Shown here: positions 1 through 9,384 of the stretch, piece after piece
How positions within the stretch are numbered: the first letter of the stretch is position 1
How the letters are laid out: every line of letters starts with the position of its first letter
NCBI GenBank assembly: GCA_964604305.1
Contig: CAZRYM010000005.1
Location: forward strand, 9,430 to 73,429
DNA length: 64,000 nucleotides
Reading direction: 5' to 3'
Origin: JASUTC01 sp964604305
Lineage (GTDB): Bacteria; Thermotogota; Thermotogae; MWEM01
Notes under the pieces: generated by a model
What the model saw: only the letters and a program-made list of their open reading frames with translations
What the model was told of the DNA's origin: nothing
The model's database searches: none
Made by a program: the position numbers and the translations under genes

Positions 1-1
1 T

Positions 2-409
2 AATAATGAGATTGAAAAGGGAAGTGCGATAATTAGAGATCGTAAGGCAGTTGCGTGTATAACAGGTACTTTGCTGGATACAACGGAACTTGATGAAAAG
101 ATCAAGAATAATGATATAATCTATACAACCGGTGTGATAACCGATAAGATAATGAAACGATTTATTGATAGAGAATTAAATGTGACAATCGTGTTGATTG
201 ATGGCACAAGATGTCATATTAGTCAAAGATATAGCCTTATAATCAACAGAAAGAGAATCGCAATACGTGTCTTGAACAGGATACCAGTTTATGGTTTGGC
301 AGTTAACAGTGTAGGAATAAGGCGTTCCATGAACCCGTCAAAAGTATTGAAGGATTTTAGAGAAGCGTTTAAAGATTTAAGGGTTTTTGATACAAGGTAT
401 TTGATGTAA
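2..409 (+). CDS. Unrecognised protein, C-terminal part (5' end outside window)
   Basis: The reading frame is open from the first complete codon of the window to TAA at 407-409, so the gene begins upstream; an in-frame TTG at 71 is probably not the true start. About 135 residues are visible. They are basic and rich in beta-branched residues, with stretches such as YTTGVITDKIMKRF and RVLNRIPVYGLAVNSVGIRR. I do not recognise a family and see no catalytic motif, signal peptide or membrane segment. It is followed by a 7-bp inverted repeat (423-442) and then hpf. Coding is supported by its length and lack of stops; function is unknown. Confidence 0.6.
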   Translation, partial: NNEIEKGSAIIRDRKAVACITGTLLDTTELDEKIKNNDIIYTTGVITDKIMKRFIDRELNVTIVLIDGTRCHISQRYSLIINRKRIAIRVLNRIPVYGLAVNSVGIRRSMNPSKVLKDFREAFKDLRVFDTRYLM

Positions 410-422
410 AGACATTCTAACA

Positions 423-442
423 GGGCAATCTGAGAATTGCCC
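423..442 (+). repeat. Short hairpin between the first gene and hpf
   Basis: GGGCAAT pairs with ATTGCCC around a six-base loop (CTGAGA). No T-run follows, so it is not a convincing intrinsic terminator. It could protect a 3' end or sit in the hpf leader. Confidence 0.35.
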
Positions 443-486
443 CTATGTAAAAGCTACTTTCTAAACGTCCACAAAGGGGTGATACG

Positions 487-1032
487 ATGGATTACAAATT
501 AGTGACTAGAGGATTTTCAGCAACAGATGCAGTAGAGGATTATGTGGAAAAGAAAGTTTCAAAACTTGAAAAGGTCATGCCGGAAGGAGATCATGTTCAT
601 ACCGAAGTTAAGATTGAACGGGAAAACAAAGATTTCAGAGCCGAGCTAACCGTCCACATAAGAGGGGCTGTGGTCAGAACAGATGAAATGACCAATGATA
701 TGTACGCTTCTCTGGATCTGGCGGTAGATGCGATGGAAAAGAAACTTGAAAAGTATAAGAACAAAAGAATTGCAAGACACCGGGCTTCTTCCAAGGTGTT
801 ATCGGAAGTGATGAAGAAAGAGAAAGAAGAGGATGAATTTGAGGATGAGTTTGAAGATATCGTCAAGACAAAAAGATTTTTCCTCAGACCGATGAATCTT
901 GAGGAGGCAAAACTTCAATTGGAAATGTTGGGCCATAATTTCTTTGTTTTCAAAAACGCTGATACAGACGAGATCAACCTGATCTACAGACGTCAAAACA
1001 AGACAATGGGTTTAATAGAGTTTGAAGTTTAA
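487..1032 (+). CDS. hpf: Ribosome hibernation promoting factor, long form
   Basis: This is a long-form HPF (S30AE family), which binds the 30S decoding region and dimerises ribosomes into inactive 100S particles in slow growth. Residues 1-100 form the S30AE domain, starting MDYKLVTRGFSATDAVEDYV and ending in the helix with DLAVDAMEKKLEKYKNK. An acidic linker (KEKEEDEFEDEFEDI, about 115-130) leads to the C-terminal dimerisation domain (about 128-181, with KTKRFFLRPMNLEEAKLQLE). The 181-residue length fits the long family rather than the short proteobacterial HPF/YfiA forms. The ATG at 487 follows a strong AAAGGGGTGA site. It is monocistronic, with a terminator just downstream. Confidence 0.95.
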   Translation: MDYKLVTRGFSATDAVEDYVEKKVSKLEKVMPEGDHVHTEVKIERENKDFRAELTVHIRGAVVRTDEMTNDMYASLDLAVDAMEKKLEKYKNKRIARHRASSKVLSEVMKKEKEEDEFEDEFEDIVKTKRFFLRPMNLEEAKLQLEMLGHNFFVFKNADTDEINLIYRRQNKTMGLIEFEV

Positions 1033-1050
1033 CTTAAATAAATGGGAAAA

Positions 1051-1079
1051 GGGGCCCGTTTCGAGGGTCTCTTTTTTTT
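1051..1079 (+). terminator. Intrinsic terminator after hpf
   Basis: GGGGCCC can pair with GGGTCTC (two G-U pairs) around a seven-base loop, followed immediately by eight T. It lies 18 bases after the hpf stop. Confidence 0.75.
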
Positions 1080-1082
1080 AGT

Positions 1083-1111
1083 TTCACTTTTTTAATATTT
1101 TACGTTATAAT
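1083..1111 (+). promoter_or_regulatory. Promoter for the RNase G gene
   Basis: TTCACT, 17 bases, then TATAAT (1106-1111). The hexamers lie just past the hpf terminator, and transcription would begin near 1118. That leaves a leader of about 85-100 bases in which AAGAAG (from about 1119) can pair with CTTCTT (from about 1152). Confidence 0.5.
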
Positions 1112-1221
1112 AAAGAAAAGAAGTAAATCGATTTTACAGAGGTATTAATCGTCTTCTTAATATAAAAAAGAAGAAATTACAGTTAATTGAGAGGTGAAAA
1201 GATATAGTCATTTCCAACCCA

Positions 1222-2658
1222 TTGATAAAAAGGATTCTTGTGGGAACGTTTCAGGATGAGATAATGATCGCTGTTCTAGAGGGAAATCAGCTCGTTGAGT
1301 TGCATCTGGAGGAGATGGATAACGAAAGTATTACCGGGAATATCTTTCTCGGCAAAGTGGAAAATTATGTTAGTAGTTTGGATGCTTCTTTTATTGATAT
1401 TGGGAAAGGTAAAAACGCATTTTTGAGAAATAAGGACTTCTTGAAAAATTCCCTGGGAAATAAAGAGGCAAGAAAAAAAAGTGAAGTTCCGGTTAAGGGG
1501 AACAAGATAATCGTTCAGGCAAAAAAGGACCCTATGGGGAGCAAAGGGCCGCAAGTGACGACGAATATAGGGATTGCCGGTAGATATCTTGTCTTTATGC
1601 CTTTTTCCAGAAGTGTAGGAGTTTCAAAAAAGATTGAAGACAGCCTTGAAAGAAAACGCCTGCATAATCGGATGTCAAAGGTTGTCAAAGATTCCGGCAT
1701 CATTATAAGGACAGTAGCACAAAATGTTGATTATGAAGCTTTGGAAGAGGAATATCAACTTTTAAAAAAAAGATGGGAAGAAATCCACAAACAGTTCCAA
1801 AGGTTCAAAAAGCCTCGATTGTTGCACGATGAGGCTGAAATTCTGGAATACCTTATGAGGGAAAAATATGATACTACCGTTGATGAGGTGGTAACCAATT
1901 CCAGGGAGATGTTTGCAAAACTTGAAAAGATATTAAAAGTCTTTGACAAAAAACCCGTGAAGGGTAAATTGCGTTTATGCAAAGAAGATGTCTTTGACAC
2001 CTATAATGTAAGTGAACAACTGGAGGCGCTTTATTCAAGAAAGATTGAGATGGAGTGTGGTGGTTGGTTGGTGGTGGATAGAACGGAAGCATTTACCATC
2101 ATTGATATCAATTCCGGAAGTAACGTATCCAGTAACAACACCAGAGACATGGCATTGGAGACGAATGTACAATCAGCTACAGAAGTAGCGAGACAGCTTA
2201 GACTGAGGAATTTAAGTGGGATAATAATCGTTGACTTCATAGATATGGAACAAGAAAACGATCGGATGACAATTTTGAAGGTTTTGAATGAAGAGTTGAA
2301 AAAGGATAAGGCAAAAACTGCTGTGATGGGTTTTACAAAACTTGGCTTAGTAGAAATTACAAGAAAGAGAACCTCCCCTCCTGTGGAGGAGTTGCTTTTC
2401 GAAAAATGCCCCATATGTCATGGAGAAGGATTGGTATTTTCTCCAAAGCGAATACTGAAGATGATTTCTGTGGAGTTGGACCAGGCCAAAAGGTTGAAAG
2501 ACGTAAAAGGTATTCAACTAAATCTCCATTGGAGCCTTTCAGGTTATTTGAATAAGGAATGGCGTGAAGCTATGTTAAAAAGCACAGGATTTGATTCTAT
2601 CGACATCGATTTTTCACGAAAAGATCCTAACGGGTATGATATAAAATATAAAAAGTAA
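1222..2658 (+). CDS. rng: Ribonuclease G/E family endoribonuclease
   Basis: An RNase E/G catalytic core: single-strand-specific endonuclease for mRNA decay and rRNA/tRNA processing. An S1-like domain (about 35-130, with GNIFLGKVENYVSSLDASFIDIG) is followed by the RNase H/DNase I-like core. The magnesium-binding part reads FTIIDINSGS and IIIVDFIDME. The Zn-link CPICHGEG (about 410) supplies the cysteines that join subunits in RNase E/G. Length (about 478) suits the RNase G-like form with no degradosome-scaffold tail. The start is uncertain: TTG 1222 lies 25 bases past the GAGGTG site at 1191-1196, while ATA 1204 and ATT 1210, both in frame, are better spaced. Confidence 0.92.
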   Translation: MIKRILVGTFQDEIMIAVLEGNQLVELHLEEMDNESITGNIFLGKVENYVSSLDASFIDIGKGKNAFLRNKDFLKNSLGNKEARKKSEVPVKGNKIIVQAKKDPMGSKGPQVTTNIGIAGRYLVFMPFSRSVGVSKKIEDSLERKRLHNRMSKVVKDSGIIIRTVAQNVDYEALEEEYQLLKKRWEEIHKQFQRFKKPRLLHDEAEILEYLMREKYDTTVDEVVTNSREMFAKLEKILKVFDKKPVKGKLRLCKEDVFDTYNVSEQLEALYSRKIEMECGGWLVVDRTEAFTIIDINSGSNVSSNNTRDMALETNVQSATEVARQLRLRNLSGIIIVDFIDMEQENDRMTILKVLNEELKKDKAKTAVMGFTKLGLVEITRKRTSPPVEELLFEKCPICHGEGLVFSPKRILKMISVELDQAKRLKDVKGIQLNLHWSLSGYLNKEWREAMLKSTGFDSIDIDFSRKDPNGYDIKYKK

Positions 2659-2676
2659 CTTTGAGAGGTGAATAAT

Positions 2677-4764
2677 ATGAGGAAGATACAATTTATATTT
2701 GGCGTTCATAATCATCAACCTGAAGGGAATTTTGATTTTGTTTTCCAGAAATCCTTGGAAAAAGGGTATAAGCCTTTTTTGGAAACGGTTTTTGAATATC
2801 CCCAGATTAAAACAACACTGCATTTTAGTGGATCTCTGCTTCAATTCATAGAAAAAAAGGACCCCAAGTTAATCGACTTGATAAAAAAAATGCTTGACAG
2901 AGATCAGATCGAATTGTTCTCAGGTGGTTATTATGATCCCATATTATCTGTGATTCCTGAGGAAGATCGGTTACTTCAGATCAAGATGATGAACGAGAAA
3001 CTGAAAGAGTTGTTTGATTACAAGGCAAAGGGCTTTTGGCTTTCTGAAAGAGTTTGGGAACCATCCATGGTATCAACGCTTTCAAAACATGATGTAGAAT
3101 ACATTGCCCTGGATGACGATCACTTTAAAAATGCCGGTAATTACGAAGATGAACTCAATGGATATTTTCTGACTGAGGACCAGGGTTATCCCTTGAAGAT
3201 ATTCCCAATAAACAAAAAGCTCAGATATCTTATACCTTTTCATGATATTGACGAAACAATCAATTTCTTACACGAAAGGGCATCAGAAAGTGCTCAAAGC
3301 ATGTATCTAATGATGGATGATGGTGAGAAATTCGGTATTTGGCCGGGTACTCATGAGCTGGTTTTCAAAAAAGGTTGGCTTGAAGGCTTTTTTAAAAGAC
3401 TCATTGAAGAGTCGGAATGGTTAACTTTAACAACTTTTGGAGAGTATGCAAAGGAAGTTCCACCACGTGGGAGAACGTATATTCCCGATTCCTCTTATCC
3501 TGAGATGATGAGCTGGGCACTTCCCAGTAGAGCCAGAACACATTATGAGAGATTGGAAAATGAACTAAAGGAAAAAGGGGATTTCGAAAGATTTTCAATG
3601 TTTCTCAAGACTGGTTTCTGGAGGACTTTTTTGTCCAAATATACTGAATCTAATCTGATGCACAAAAAGATGCTTCACATCAGATCAAAAATCACCGGGG
3701 AAATGCCTGATAATATTAAAGAAAAGATACTGAAAAGTCAATCTAATGACGCTTATTGGCATGGCCTTTTTGGTGGATTGTATCTTCCTAATTTAAGAGC
3801 GGAAGTCTATAAAAATCTTATAAGCGCAAATAGGAGCATAGATGAAATCAAACATTCGGGTGAGGATGATTTTGTTGAAATTGAGGTAAAAGATTATGAT
3901 ATTGACGGATATGAGGAGATCATCATCAACAACAAAAGACTCACGATCGGAATTTCTCCGGCGAATGGCGGGAGAATATTCGAACTTTCTTTAAAAAATA
4001 AAGAAATTAACCTGATGAACAATCTTACCAGAAGATATGAACCTTATCATGAAAAGATGGAAGAAGCGAAAACGAAGGAGGAAGGCGGATACGGCAACCA
4101 TTTGACAAAGGAAAAAGGCTTGGAAAAGCTCCTGAATTATGATTGGTATGAACGTTTTTCCTTCCTGGATCATTTCCTTGGAGAATGGAGTAATTTGGAA
4201 AAATACGCCCGATGCCGTTATCCGGAACAAGGTGACTTTACCAATCAGGATTATGCCTTTGAGATAATGGATAAGGAAACAGGTTCAATCAAGTTGACAA
4301 GAGAAGGGCACATCTGGCATGGATCTCTTTGGGTTCCCATAAAACTGGAAAAACACATCAAACTTGATGATGATGGCATACTGCTAAAAAACGTAATTAC
4401 AAATATGTCCACCCACAATATTCCAATCTTCTACGGATGTGAATACAACATCAACATGATTTCTGACAGTTCAATGGATCGTTTTCTATACGCCGGTGAA
4501 TATCCCAAAATCGGGATCTCGGAAACAGGAAAGGTTAAGGCAACCTATTTTGGCTTAAGAAGTGAATTTGAAGGTATAGACATTAACTTACAACCTGACA
4601 GAGAAGTAGAATTTTGGTATTTTCCGGTTTATACGGTTTCCTATTCGGAAAGAGGGTACGAAAAACTCTATCAAACTACGAGTATAACCCCTATTTATAA
4701 ATTTAAGTCGGAACCCATGTCGACCTTTGAAACAGAAATGAAATTTAAAATAGAAGAATTTTAA
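2677..4764 (+). CDS. GH57 4-alpha-glucanotransferase / alpha-amylase-type enzyme
   Basis: A glycoside hydrolase family 57 enzyme acting on alpha-1,4-glucans. The five-motif pattern is visible: HNHQP (11-15), GGYYDP (83-88), WLSERVWEP with the presumed nucleophile Glu at about 124, and YLMMDDGEKFGIWP with the presumed acid/base Asp at about 214. These positions match those reported for the Thermococcus litoralis 4-alpha-glucanotransferase (Glu123, Asp214). The C-terminal ~300 residues correspond to the beta-rich DUF1925/DUF1926 region of such enzymes, so total length (695) also fits. No signal peptide is seen, so the enzyme should be cytoplasmic and may act on glycogen or maltodextrins. The start is ATG 2677; GTG 2668 lies within the ribosome binding site GAGAGGTG. 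Amylase and transferase activities cannot be separated by sequence alone. Confidence 0.9.
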   Translation: MRKIQFIFGVHNHQPEGNFDFVFQKSLEKGYKPFLETVFEYPQIKTTLHFSGSLLQFIEKKDPKLIDLIKKMLDRDQIELFSGGYYDPILSVIPEEDRLLQIKMMNEKLKELFDYKAKGFWLSERVWEPSMVSTLSKHDVEYIALDDDHFKNAGNYEDELNGYFLTEDQGYPLKIFPINKKLRYLIPFHDIDETINFLHERASESAQSMYLMMDDGEKFGIWPGTHELVFKKGWLEGFFKRLIEESEWLTLTTFGEYAKEVPPRGRTYIPDSSYPEMMSWALPSRARTHYERLENELKEKGDFERFSMFLKTGFWRTFLSKYTESNLMHKKMLHIRSKITGEMPDNIKEKILKSQSNDAYWHGLFGGLYLPNLRAEVYKNLISANRSIDEIKHSGEDDFVEIEVKDYDIDGYEEIIINNKRLTIGISPANGGRIFELSLKNKEINLMNNLTRRYEPYHEKMEEAKTKEEGGYGNHLTKEKGLEKLLNYDWYERFSFLDHFLGEWSNLEKYARCRYPEQGDFTNQDYAFEIMDKETGSIKLTREGHIWHGSLWVPIKLEKHIKLDDDGILLKNVITNMSTHNIPIFYGCEYNINMISDSSMDRFLYAGEYPKIGISETGKVKATYFGLRSEFEGIDINLQPDREVEFWYFPVYTVSYSERGYEKLYQTTSITPIYKFKSEPMSTFETEMKFKIEEF

Positions 4765-4812
4765 AATAAATTTACGCAGCGTCTGAGAAATTGGACGAAA
4801 GGAGATGTAACA

Positions 4813-6975
4813 GTGGCATTTAAGCAATGGAAATTTGAAATAGCCGGCAGAGAGTTGGTTGTAGAACATGGAAAAATGGCAAAACAATCAGCGGGATCTG
4901 TAGTTGTTAGATTGGGAGATACGGTCGTTTTGATAACGGCTAATTGTAAAAAATCAGCATCCGGAATGGACTTTTTTCCGTTAACCGTTGAGTTTCAGGA
5001 AAAGTTTTATTCATCCGGGAAGATACCCGGGGGATTTTTAAAAAGAGAAGGAAGGCCGGGAGATACATCAATACTGGCTGCAAGGCAAATAGACAGACCC
5101 ATTAGACCTCTGTTTCCAGAAGGTTTTTATAACGAGGTTCAGTTGATTGCAACGGTATTATCAATAGATGAGGATAATCCGGCGGATGTTCTTGGTATTC
5201 TTGGAGCCTCACTTGCGTTAAACCTTTCAAATATACCATTTGAAGGAATAGTAGCAGGGGTGAAAGTTGGTTATGTAGACGGTCAGCCGGTTGTTTTCCC
5301 AACAGAAGAAGAGTTGAGGAAAAGTGATATTGAGTTGACTGTAGCCGGTTCAAAAGAGGCTATTGTAATGGTAGAAGGTGAAGCCAAAGAAGTGGAAGAG
5401 GAACGGATGCTTGAAGGTCTGGACAAAGCTCATGAGGCAATCAAACAGATGTGCGAATTCCAGGAAAAAATATTAGAAGAGGTGGGGCCTTTTGAGAAGA
5501 TGGAGTTTGAAGTATTAGCTCTATCAGATGAGGAGAAAGGCAGCCTGGAATCTTTGGTTGATAAAGCTGAACTGAAAACCAGAATGCTAACTACCGGGAA
5601 GAAAAATGCTGAGAAGGCACTTGGAGAATACAAAGAACAAATTCTTGAACAATTTGTCGAAAGTCTTGAAGAAGAAGCGGACTCTGTTAAACTTAGACTT
5701 GTTTCCGAGCATTATGAAGAGATTCTAAAGGGAATTATGAGAAGATCAATCGTAGAAGACAAAAAGCGTTCCGATGGCCGCGATCCCAGAACCATCAGAC
5801 CCATTACATGTGAAACCGGTATTTTACCCAGGGCACATGGTTCTGCTCTTTTTACAAGGGGAGAAACTCAAAGTTTGGGAATCCTCACACTTGGAAGTGG
5901 TCGGGATGTTCAGTACATCGATTCAATTTATGAGGAATCGGAGAAGAATTTCATGTTGCATTACAATTTCCCGCCGTTTTCCGTCGGTGAGGTTAAAAGA
6001 ATGTTTGGCACCTCTCGAAGAGAAATAGGACACGGCCATCTTGCAGAGCGTTCTGTAAAATCGATCATGCCTTCTGTAGAAGATTTTCCCTATACCGTTC
6101 GGGTAGTATCCGAAATACTTGAATCAAACGGATCATCATCAATGGCAACAATATGTTCAGCATCACTTTCATTGATGGATGCGGGGGTTCCTGTGAAGAA
6201 ACACGTTGCCGGAATAGCCATGGGTATGATAAAAGAGCCTGATGATACGGTCATTCTTTCGGACATACTTGGAATAGAAGATCACCTTGGTGATATGGAC
6301 TTTAAAGTTGCCGGGACTAAAGAAGGTATAACAGGATTTCAGATGGATGTAAAAGTCAGCGGAATAAGCAGGGACATCATGGCACAAGCATTGAATCAGG
6401 CCAAAGAGGGAAGACTGCACATATTGGACATCATGTACAACACCATTGAACAGTCCAGGGAGAAGCTTTCTGAATATGCTCCTGTGGCTATCTCTTTCGA
6501 TATTCCGGAAGAATCTATCGGAGAAGTTATCGGACCCGGAGGAAAGACTATCAAGTTCATCACCGCTGAATTCGATGTTAAGGTAGAGATTGACGATGAA
6601 AAAGGAAAGGTTAATATCTACGGAGATGATGCCAAAAAGAGTAACGCAGCCGCTGAATACATACACAGAATGCTGGAACCCCTTGTGCCTGACAAGGAAT
6701 ACACCGGAAAGATAACCCGTATCGAAAAATATGGGGTATTTGTGGAATTGGCACCCGGTAAAACAGGCCTTCTCCACGTTTCAAACATGGAAGGCTATGT
6801 GAAAGATCCAGCAGCAAAGTTTAACCTTGGAGATGAAGTAAAGGTTGTCTGCGGTAAACTTGAACAGGGTGGAAAGATTGATTTGAGAGAACCCGGCAGT
6901 AAAAAGAAAAGTACCGGCAACAACGACAGAAGGGGTGGCAGAAAACCACCTGAAAGAAGAGAAAACAGGAAGTGA
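4813..6975 (+). CDS. pnp: Polyribonucleotide nucleotidyltransferase (PNPase)
   Basis: A phosphorolytic 3'-5' exoribonuclease and RNA tailing enzyme. Domains run in the usual order: first RNase PH (FFPLTVEFQEKFYSSGKIPGG, about 55-75), helical linker, second RNase PH (HGSALFTRGETQSLG, about 345, and GDMDFKVAGTKEGITGFQMD, about 495, with catalytic-type aspartates), KH (IGEVIGPGGKTIK) and S1 (GKITRIEKYGVFVELAPGKTG). The 720 residues end in a basic tail. The start is GTG 4813, with GGAG eight bases upstream. The downstream M16 peptidase follows after four bases, a pairing also known in Bacillus (pnp-mlpA). Confidence 0.97.
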   Translation: MAFKQWKFEIAGRELVVEHGKMAKQSAGSVVVRLGDTVVLITANCKKSASGMDFFPLTVEFQEKFYSSGKIPGGFLKREGRPGDTSILAARQIDRPIRPLFPEGFYNEVQLIATVLSIDEDNPADVLGILGASLALNLSNIPFEGIVAGVKVGYVDGQPVVFPTEEELRKSDIELTVAGSKEAIVMVEGEAKEVEEERMLEGLDKAHEAIKQMCEFQEKILEEVGPFEKMEFEVLALSDEEKGSLESLVDKAELKTRMLTTGKKNAEKALGEYKEQILEQFVESLEEEADSVKLRLVSEHYEEILKGIMRRSIVEDKKRSDGRDPRTIRPITCETGILPRAHGSALFTRGETQSLGILTLGSGRDVQYIDSIYEESEKNFMLHYNFPPFSVGEVKRMFGTSRREIGHGHLAERSVKSIMPSVEDFPYTVRVVSEILESNGSSSMATICSASLSLMDAGVPVKKHVAGIAMGMIKEPDDTVILSDILGIEDHLGDMDFKVAGTKEGITGFQMDVKVSGISRDIMAQALNQAKEGRLHILDIMYNTIEQSREKLSEYAPVAISFDIPEESIGEVIGPGGKTIKFITAEFDVKVEIDDEKGKVNIYGDDAKKSNAAAEYIHRMLEPLVPDKEYTGKITRIEKYGVFVELAPGKTGLLHVSNMEGYVKDPAAKFNLGDEVKVVCGKLEQGGKIDLREPGSKKKSTGNNDRRGGRKPPERRENRK

Positions 6976-6979
6976 TTTA

Positions 6980-8257
6980 GTGGATTCAGCCATAGCAACA
7001 ACTTCGAAACTTAATAACGGAATGGAAATATTTTCACATAAAATGAACGGAGTAAGATCCGTAAGTCTTTCGATTGCGGTAAAGGCGGGTTCTTCAAATG
7101 AACCTGCCGGAAGCTCCGGTGCTGCTCATTTTACAGAGCATATGGTTTTCAAAGGAACCAGGACCCGCTCTCCAATAGAATTAAAAGAGCCTATTGAAAG
7201 AGTTGGTGGAACGCTCAATGCTTTTACCGGTAAGGAAAATACCGTTTACTTTGCAAGGGTACCAGATTCAAAATCAAGGATAGCTCTGTCAATATTAAAG
7301 GATATATGCAGTGAGTCATTATTTCCACAGAAATTTTTTGACCTTGAAAAGCAGGTTGTTATCGAGGAAATTTCAGCTGCAGATGATGATCCCGCTGATA
7401 TTGTTTATGAACAATTTTTCAAAAATGTATGGGGAAAATGCAACTACGGGAATCCCGTTTTAGGTACACTTGACAGTATACAAGACATTAACAGGCAAGA
7501 TCTTCTTGATTTTTACAGAACCAAATATAATCCTTCCAATATGGTTTTTTCAGTAGCCGGAAATTTCCCGGTGGAACTTTTGGAAAGTTTTAATGACTTG
7601 GCCTATACTCAATCGGAAAGAGAAGTATCTTCTTTAATATACTCACCTGAACGTTCGATAACGGTTACTGAAAAGGAAGATCTAAAACAGCTTCACATGT
7701 TGATTGGTATCGAAGCACCTTCAAGACAGGATCCGGATTTTAACGTTTTTCAAGTCTTGAATACACTTTTGGGTGGAGGAATGAGTTCAAAACTTTTCAA
7801 TCGACTCCGGGAAGAATTAGGTTTGGTATACACAATAGATTCGGGATTAATAAGCTATCCGGAGGGAGGGCTTTTTTTCATTTACGCAGCAACGACACCT
7901 GAAAGGTTTTTAAAGCTCAAAGATGAACTGATGAAAGAACTTTTAAAGATCGTGAAAAACGGAATGAATGAACAGGATATCAATTACGGAAAAGAAAGGT
8001 TGAAAGGAAAACTTCTTCTTTCAACGGAAAGCACCTATTCCACAATGATGAGAAACCTTGATACCGGCCTTGCCTTTGGTAGACCGCTGAGTGTAGAGGA
8101 AATGGTGGAAAGGATTAATGCAGTGGATATTTCCCGGATGGATAAGGTTATGGAAAAATACTTTTCACGAAAATGGATACTGAGTCTGGTGACTCCAAAA
8201 AAGATCCTGAAACAATCGTTAATCGATAACTGGGAGGAGAAGGGGATAACGATTTGA
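6980..8257 (+). CDS. M16 family zinc metallopeptidase (MlpA/YmxG-like)
   Basis: A pitrilysin/processing-peptidase relative. The inverted zinc motif HFTEH (about 50-54) has both histidines and the catalytic Glu, and the distal acidic ligand lies in VIEEISAADDDP. The second, non-catalytic M16 half (about 180-400) includes the LGGGMSSKLFNRLREELGL signature. I place the start at GTG 6980, nine bases after AGGA; a longer frame from GTG 6935 would overlap pnp without a good binding site. About 425 residues, no signal peptide, presumably cytoplasmic. It is coupled to the next gene by a 4-base overlap (TTGA). Confidence 0.9.
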   Translation: MDSAIATTSKLNNGMEIFSHKMNGVRSVSLSIAVKAGSSNEPAGSSGAAHFTEHMVFKGTRTRSPIELKEPIERVGGTLNAFTGKENTVYFARVPDSKSRIALSILKDICSESLFPQKFFDLEKQVVIEEISAADDDPADIVYEQFFKNVWGKCNYGNPVLGTLDSIQDINRQDLLDFYRTKYNPSNMVFSVAGNFPVELLESFNDLAYTQSEREVSSLIYSPERSITVTEKEDLKQLHMLIGIEAPSRQDPDFNVFQVLNTLLGGGMSSKLFNRLREELGLVYTIDSGLISYPEGGLFFIYAATTPERFLKLKDELMKELLKIVKNGMNEQDINYGKERLKGKLLLSTESTYSTMMRNLDTGLAFGRPLSVEEMVERINAVDISRMDKVMEKYFSRKWILSLVTPKKILKQSLIDNWEEKGITI

Positions 8258-9384
8258 AAATAATCTGGAAGCGAACAGAGGATTTAAAGGCAGGCGAAAT
8301 ATGTGGCGATGATGTATTCGATCCCAACAGCTTTGTTTTGCTTGCTCATAAATCCAGTATTCTGGATTCAAAAACAATCAAATATCTTCAGAGAAGGGAA
8401 GTAGAGTGGGTTCCAGTAAGAATCCAAGATGGCGGAGAAAAAGAAGAAAACATCATACTGGAGCTTGAGGACGAATATTCCAAAGAAGCCAAAGCCATTC
8501 TCTCACCAGAACTCCCCTTAATCGTTTCTGATGAAAAATACCATGAATCCATTGCCCGCTTTGAAACCGTTACGAAAACTTTTCTAAAAACAAACTCCTT
8601 TCAAAAAGAAGAAGTTGTTAATCTTAGTAATGAATTGGTGAATGAAGTGCTTAAGAGTAATTCCAGCGTTTTTAATTTCATGACGGACATCGCCCCGGGG
8701 TTTATCATCAAACATGGAATTAACACTGCAATTCTTGCTTGTGTTCTTGGAAAGGCTTTAAATAAGTCAAGGCATGTCCTATTTAAATTAACTAAGGTTG
8801 CTTTATTACATGATATCGGCTTAATTTACGCCGGGAAAGAAAAATCCCTGGATTATGTTGAAGATATATTTCAACAATACAAACACGGCGCATTGAACAG
8901 GGTAAAGATACATCCTGTTATTGGGGTGAAAATCATCAATAAAGTAGCCCCTGGATTTCTGGAGAAAGATGAAGAAGACGCCCTGATCGAACATCATGAA
9001 CGTTATGATGGCAATGGCTTTCCCATGGGGGCAAAGGGTGAAAAAATTAACGAAATATCTCGTTTGATGGCCATTCCCGATGCTTACGATACCTTGATTA
9101 CAAAGGTGGGAGGGAAATCCACTATGGATCCATATACCGCATTGAAATGGATAGTATCCAATTCAGGAATATTGTTCGACCCAACTTTTGTGAAGACCTT
9201 TGTCCAATTGACCGGTATTTACCCTACCGGAACCCATGTCAGATTAAGTAACGGAACCAGGGGAACAGTTATATCAAAAGGAGGGAAGGCGATAGGGCGT
9301 CCGATTTTACTGGTTGAAGATGAAGAAATCTCTTTAAGCGATAAAACAGATTTATTCATTACCGAGGTGCTTGGTGTTGATTAA
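8254..9384 (+). CDS. HD-GYP-like protein with altered signature motifs
   Basis: The N-terminal ~55 residues (IIWKRTEDLKAGEICGDDVF) match the start of the next gene's product, and the C-terminal half is an HD-GYP-type fold. The HD pair is intact in LLHDIGLIY, but the lysine usually following (HDIGK) is leucine. The second motif reads HHERYDGNGFP, with Phe where GYP has Tyr, and the usual ADVFDAL stretch is IPDAYDTL. Canonical HD-GYP proteins hydrolyse cyclic di-GMP; with these changes activity is uncertain and the protein may be a partner or sensor. TTG start, overlapping the M16 stop by four bases. Confidence 0.85.
   Translation: MKIIWKRTEDLKAGEICGDDVFDPNSFVLLAHKSSILDSKTIKYLQRREVEWVPVRIQDGGEKEENIILELEDEYSKEAKAILSPELPLIVSDEKYHESIARFETVTKTFLKTNSFQKEEVVNLSNELVNEVLKSNSSVFNFMTDIAPGFIIKHGINTAILACVLGKALNKSRHVLFKLTKVALLHDIGLIYAGKEKSLDYVEDIFQQYKHGALNRVKIHPVIGVKIINKVAPGFLEKDEEDALIEHHERYDGNGFPMGAKGEKINEISRLMAIPDAYDTLITKVGGKSTMDPYTALKWIVSNSGILFDPTFVKTFVQLTGIYPTGTHVRLSNGTRGTVISKGGKAIGRPILLVEDEEISLSDKTDLFITEVLGVD

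Noticed and set aside
1276..2414. Several minus-strand frames of 60-127 codons across the RNase G gene
   Set aside because: Shadows of a conserved gene, no binding sites or domains.
6169..6777. A 202-codon minus-strand frame inside pnp
   Set aside because: Antisense shadow of the conserved PNPase KH and second RNase PH regions, with no recognisable domain.
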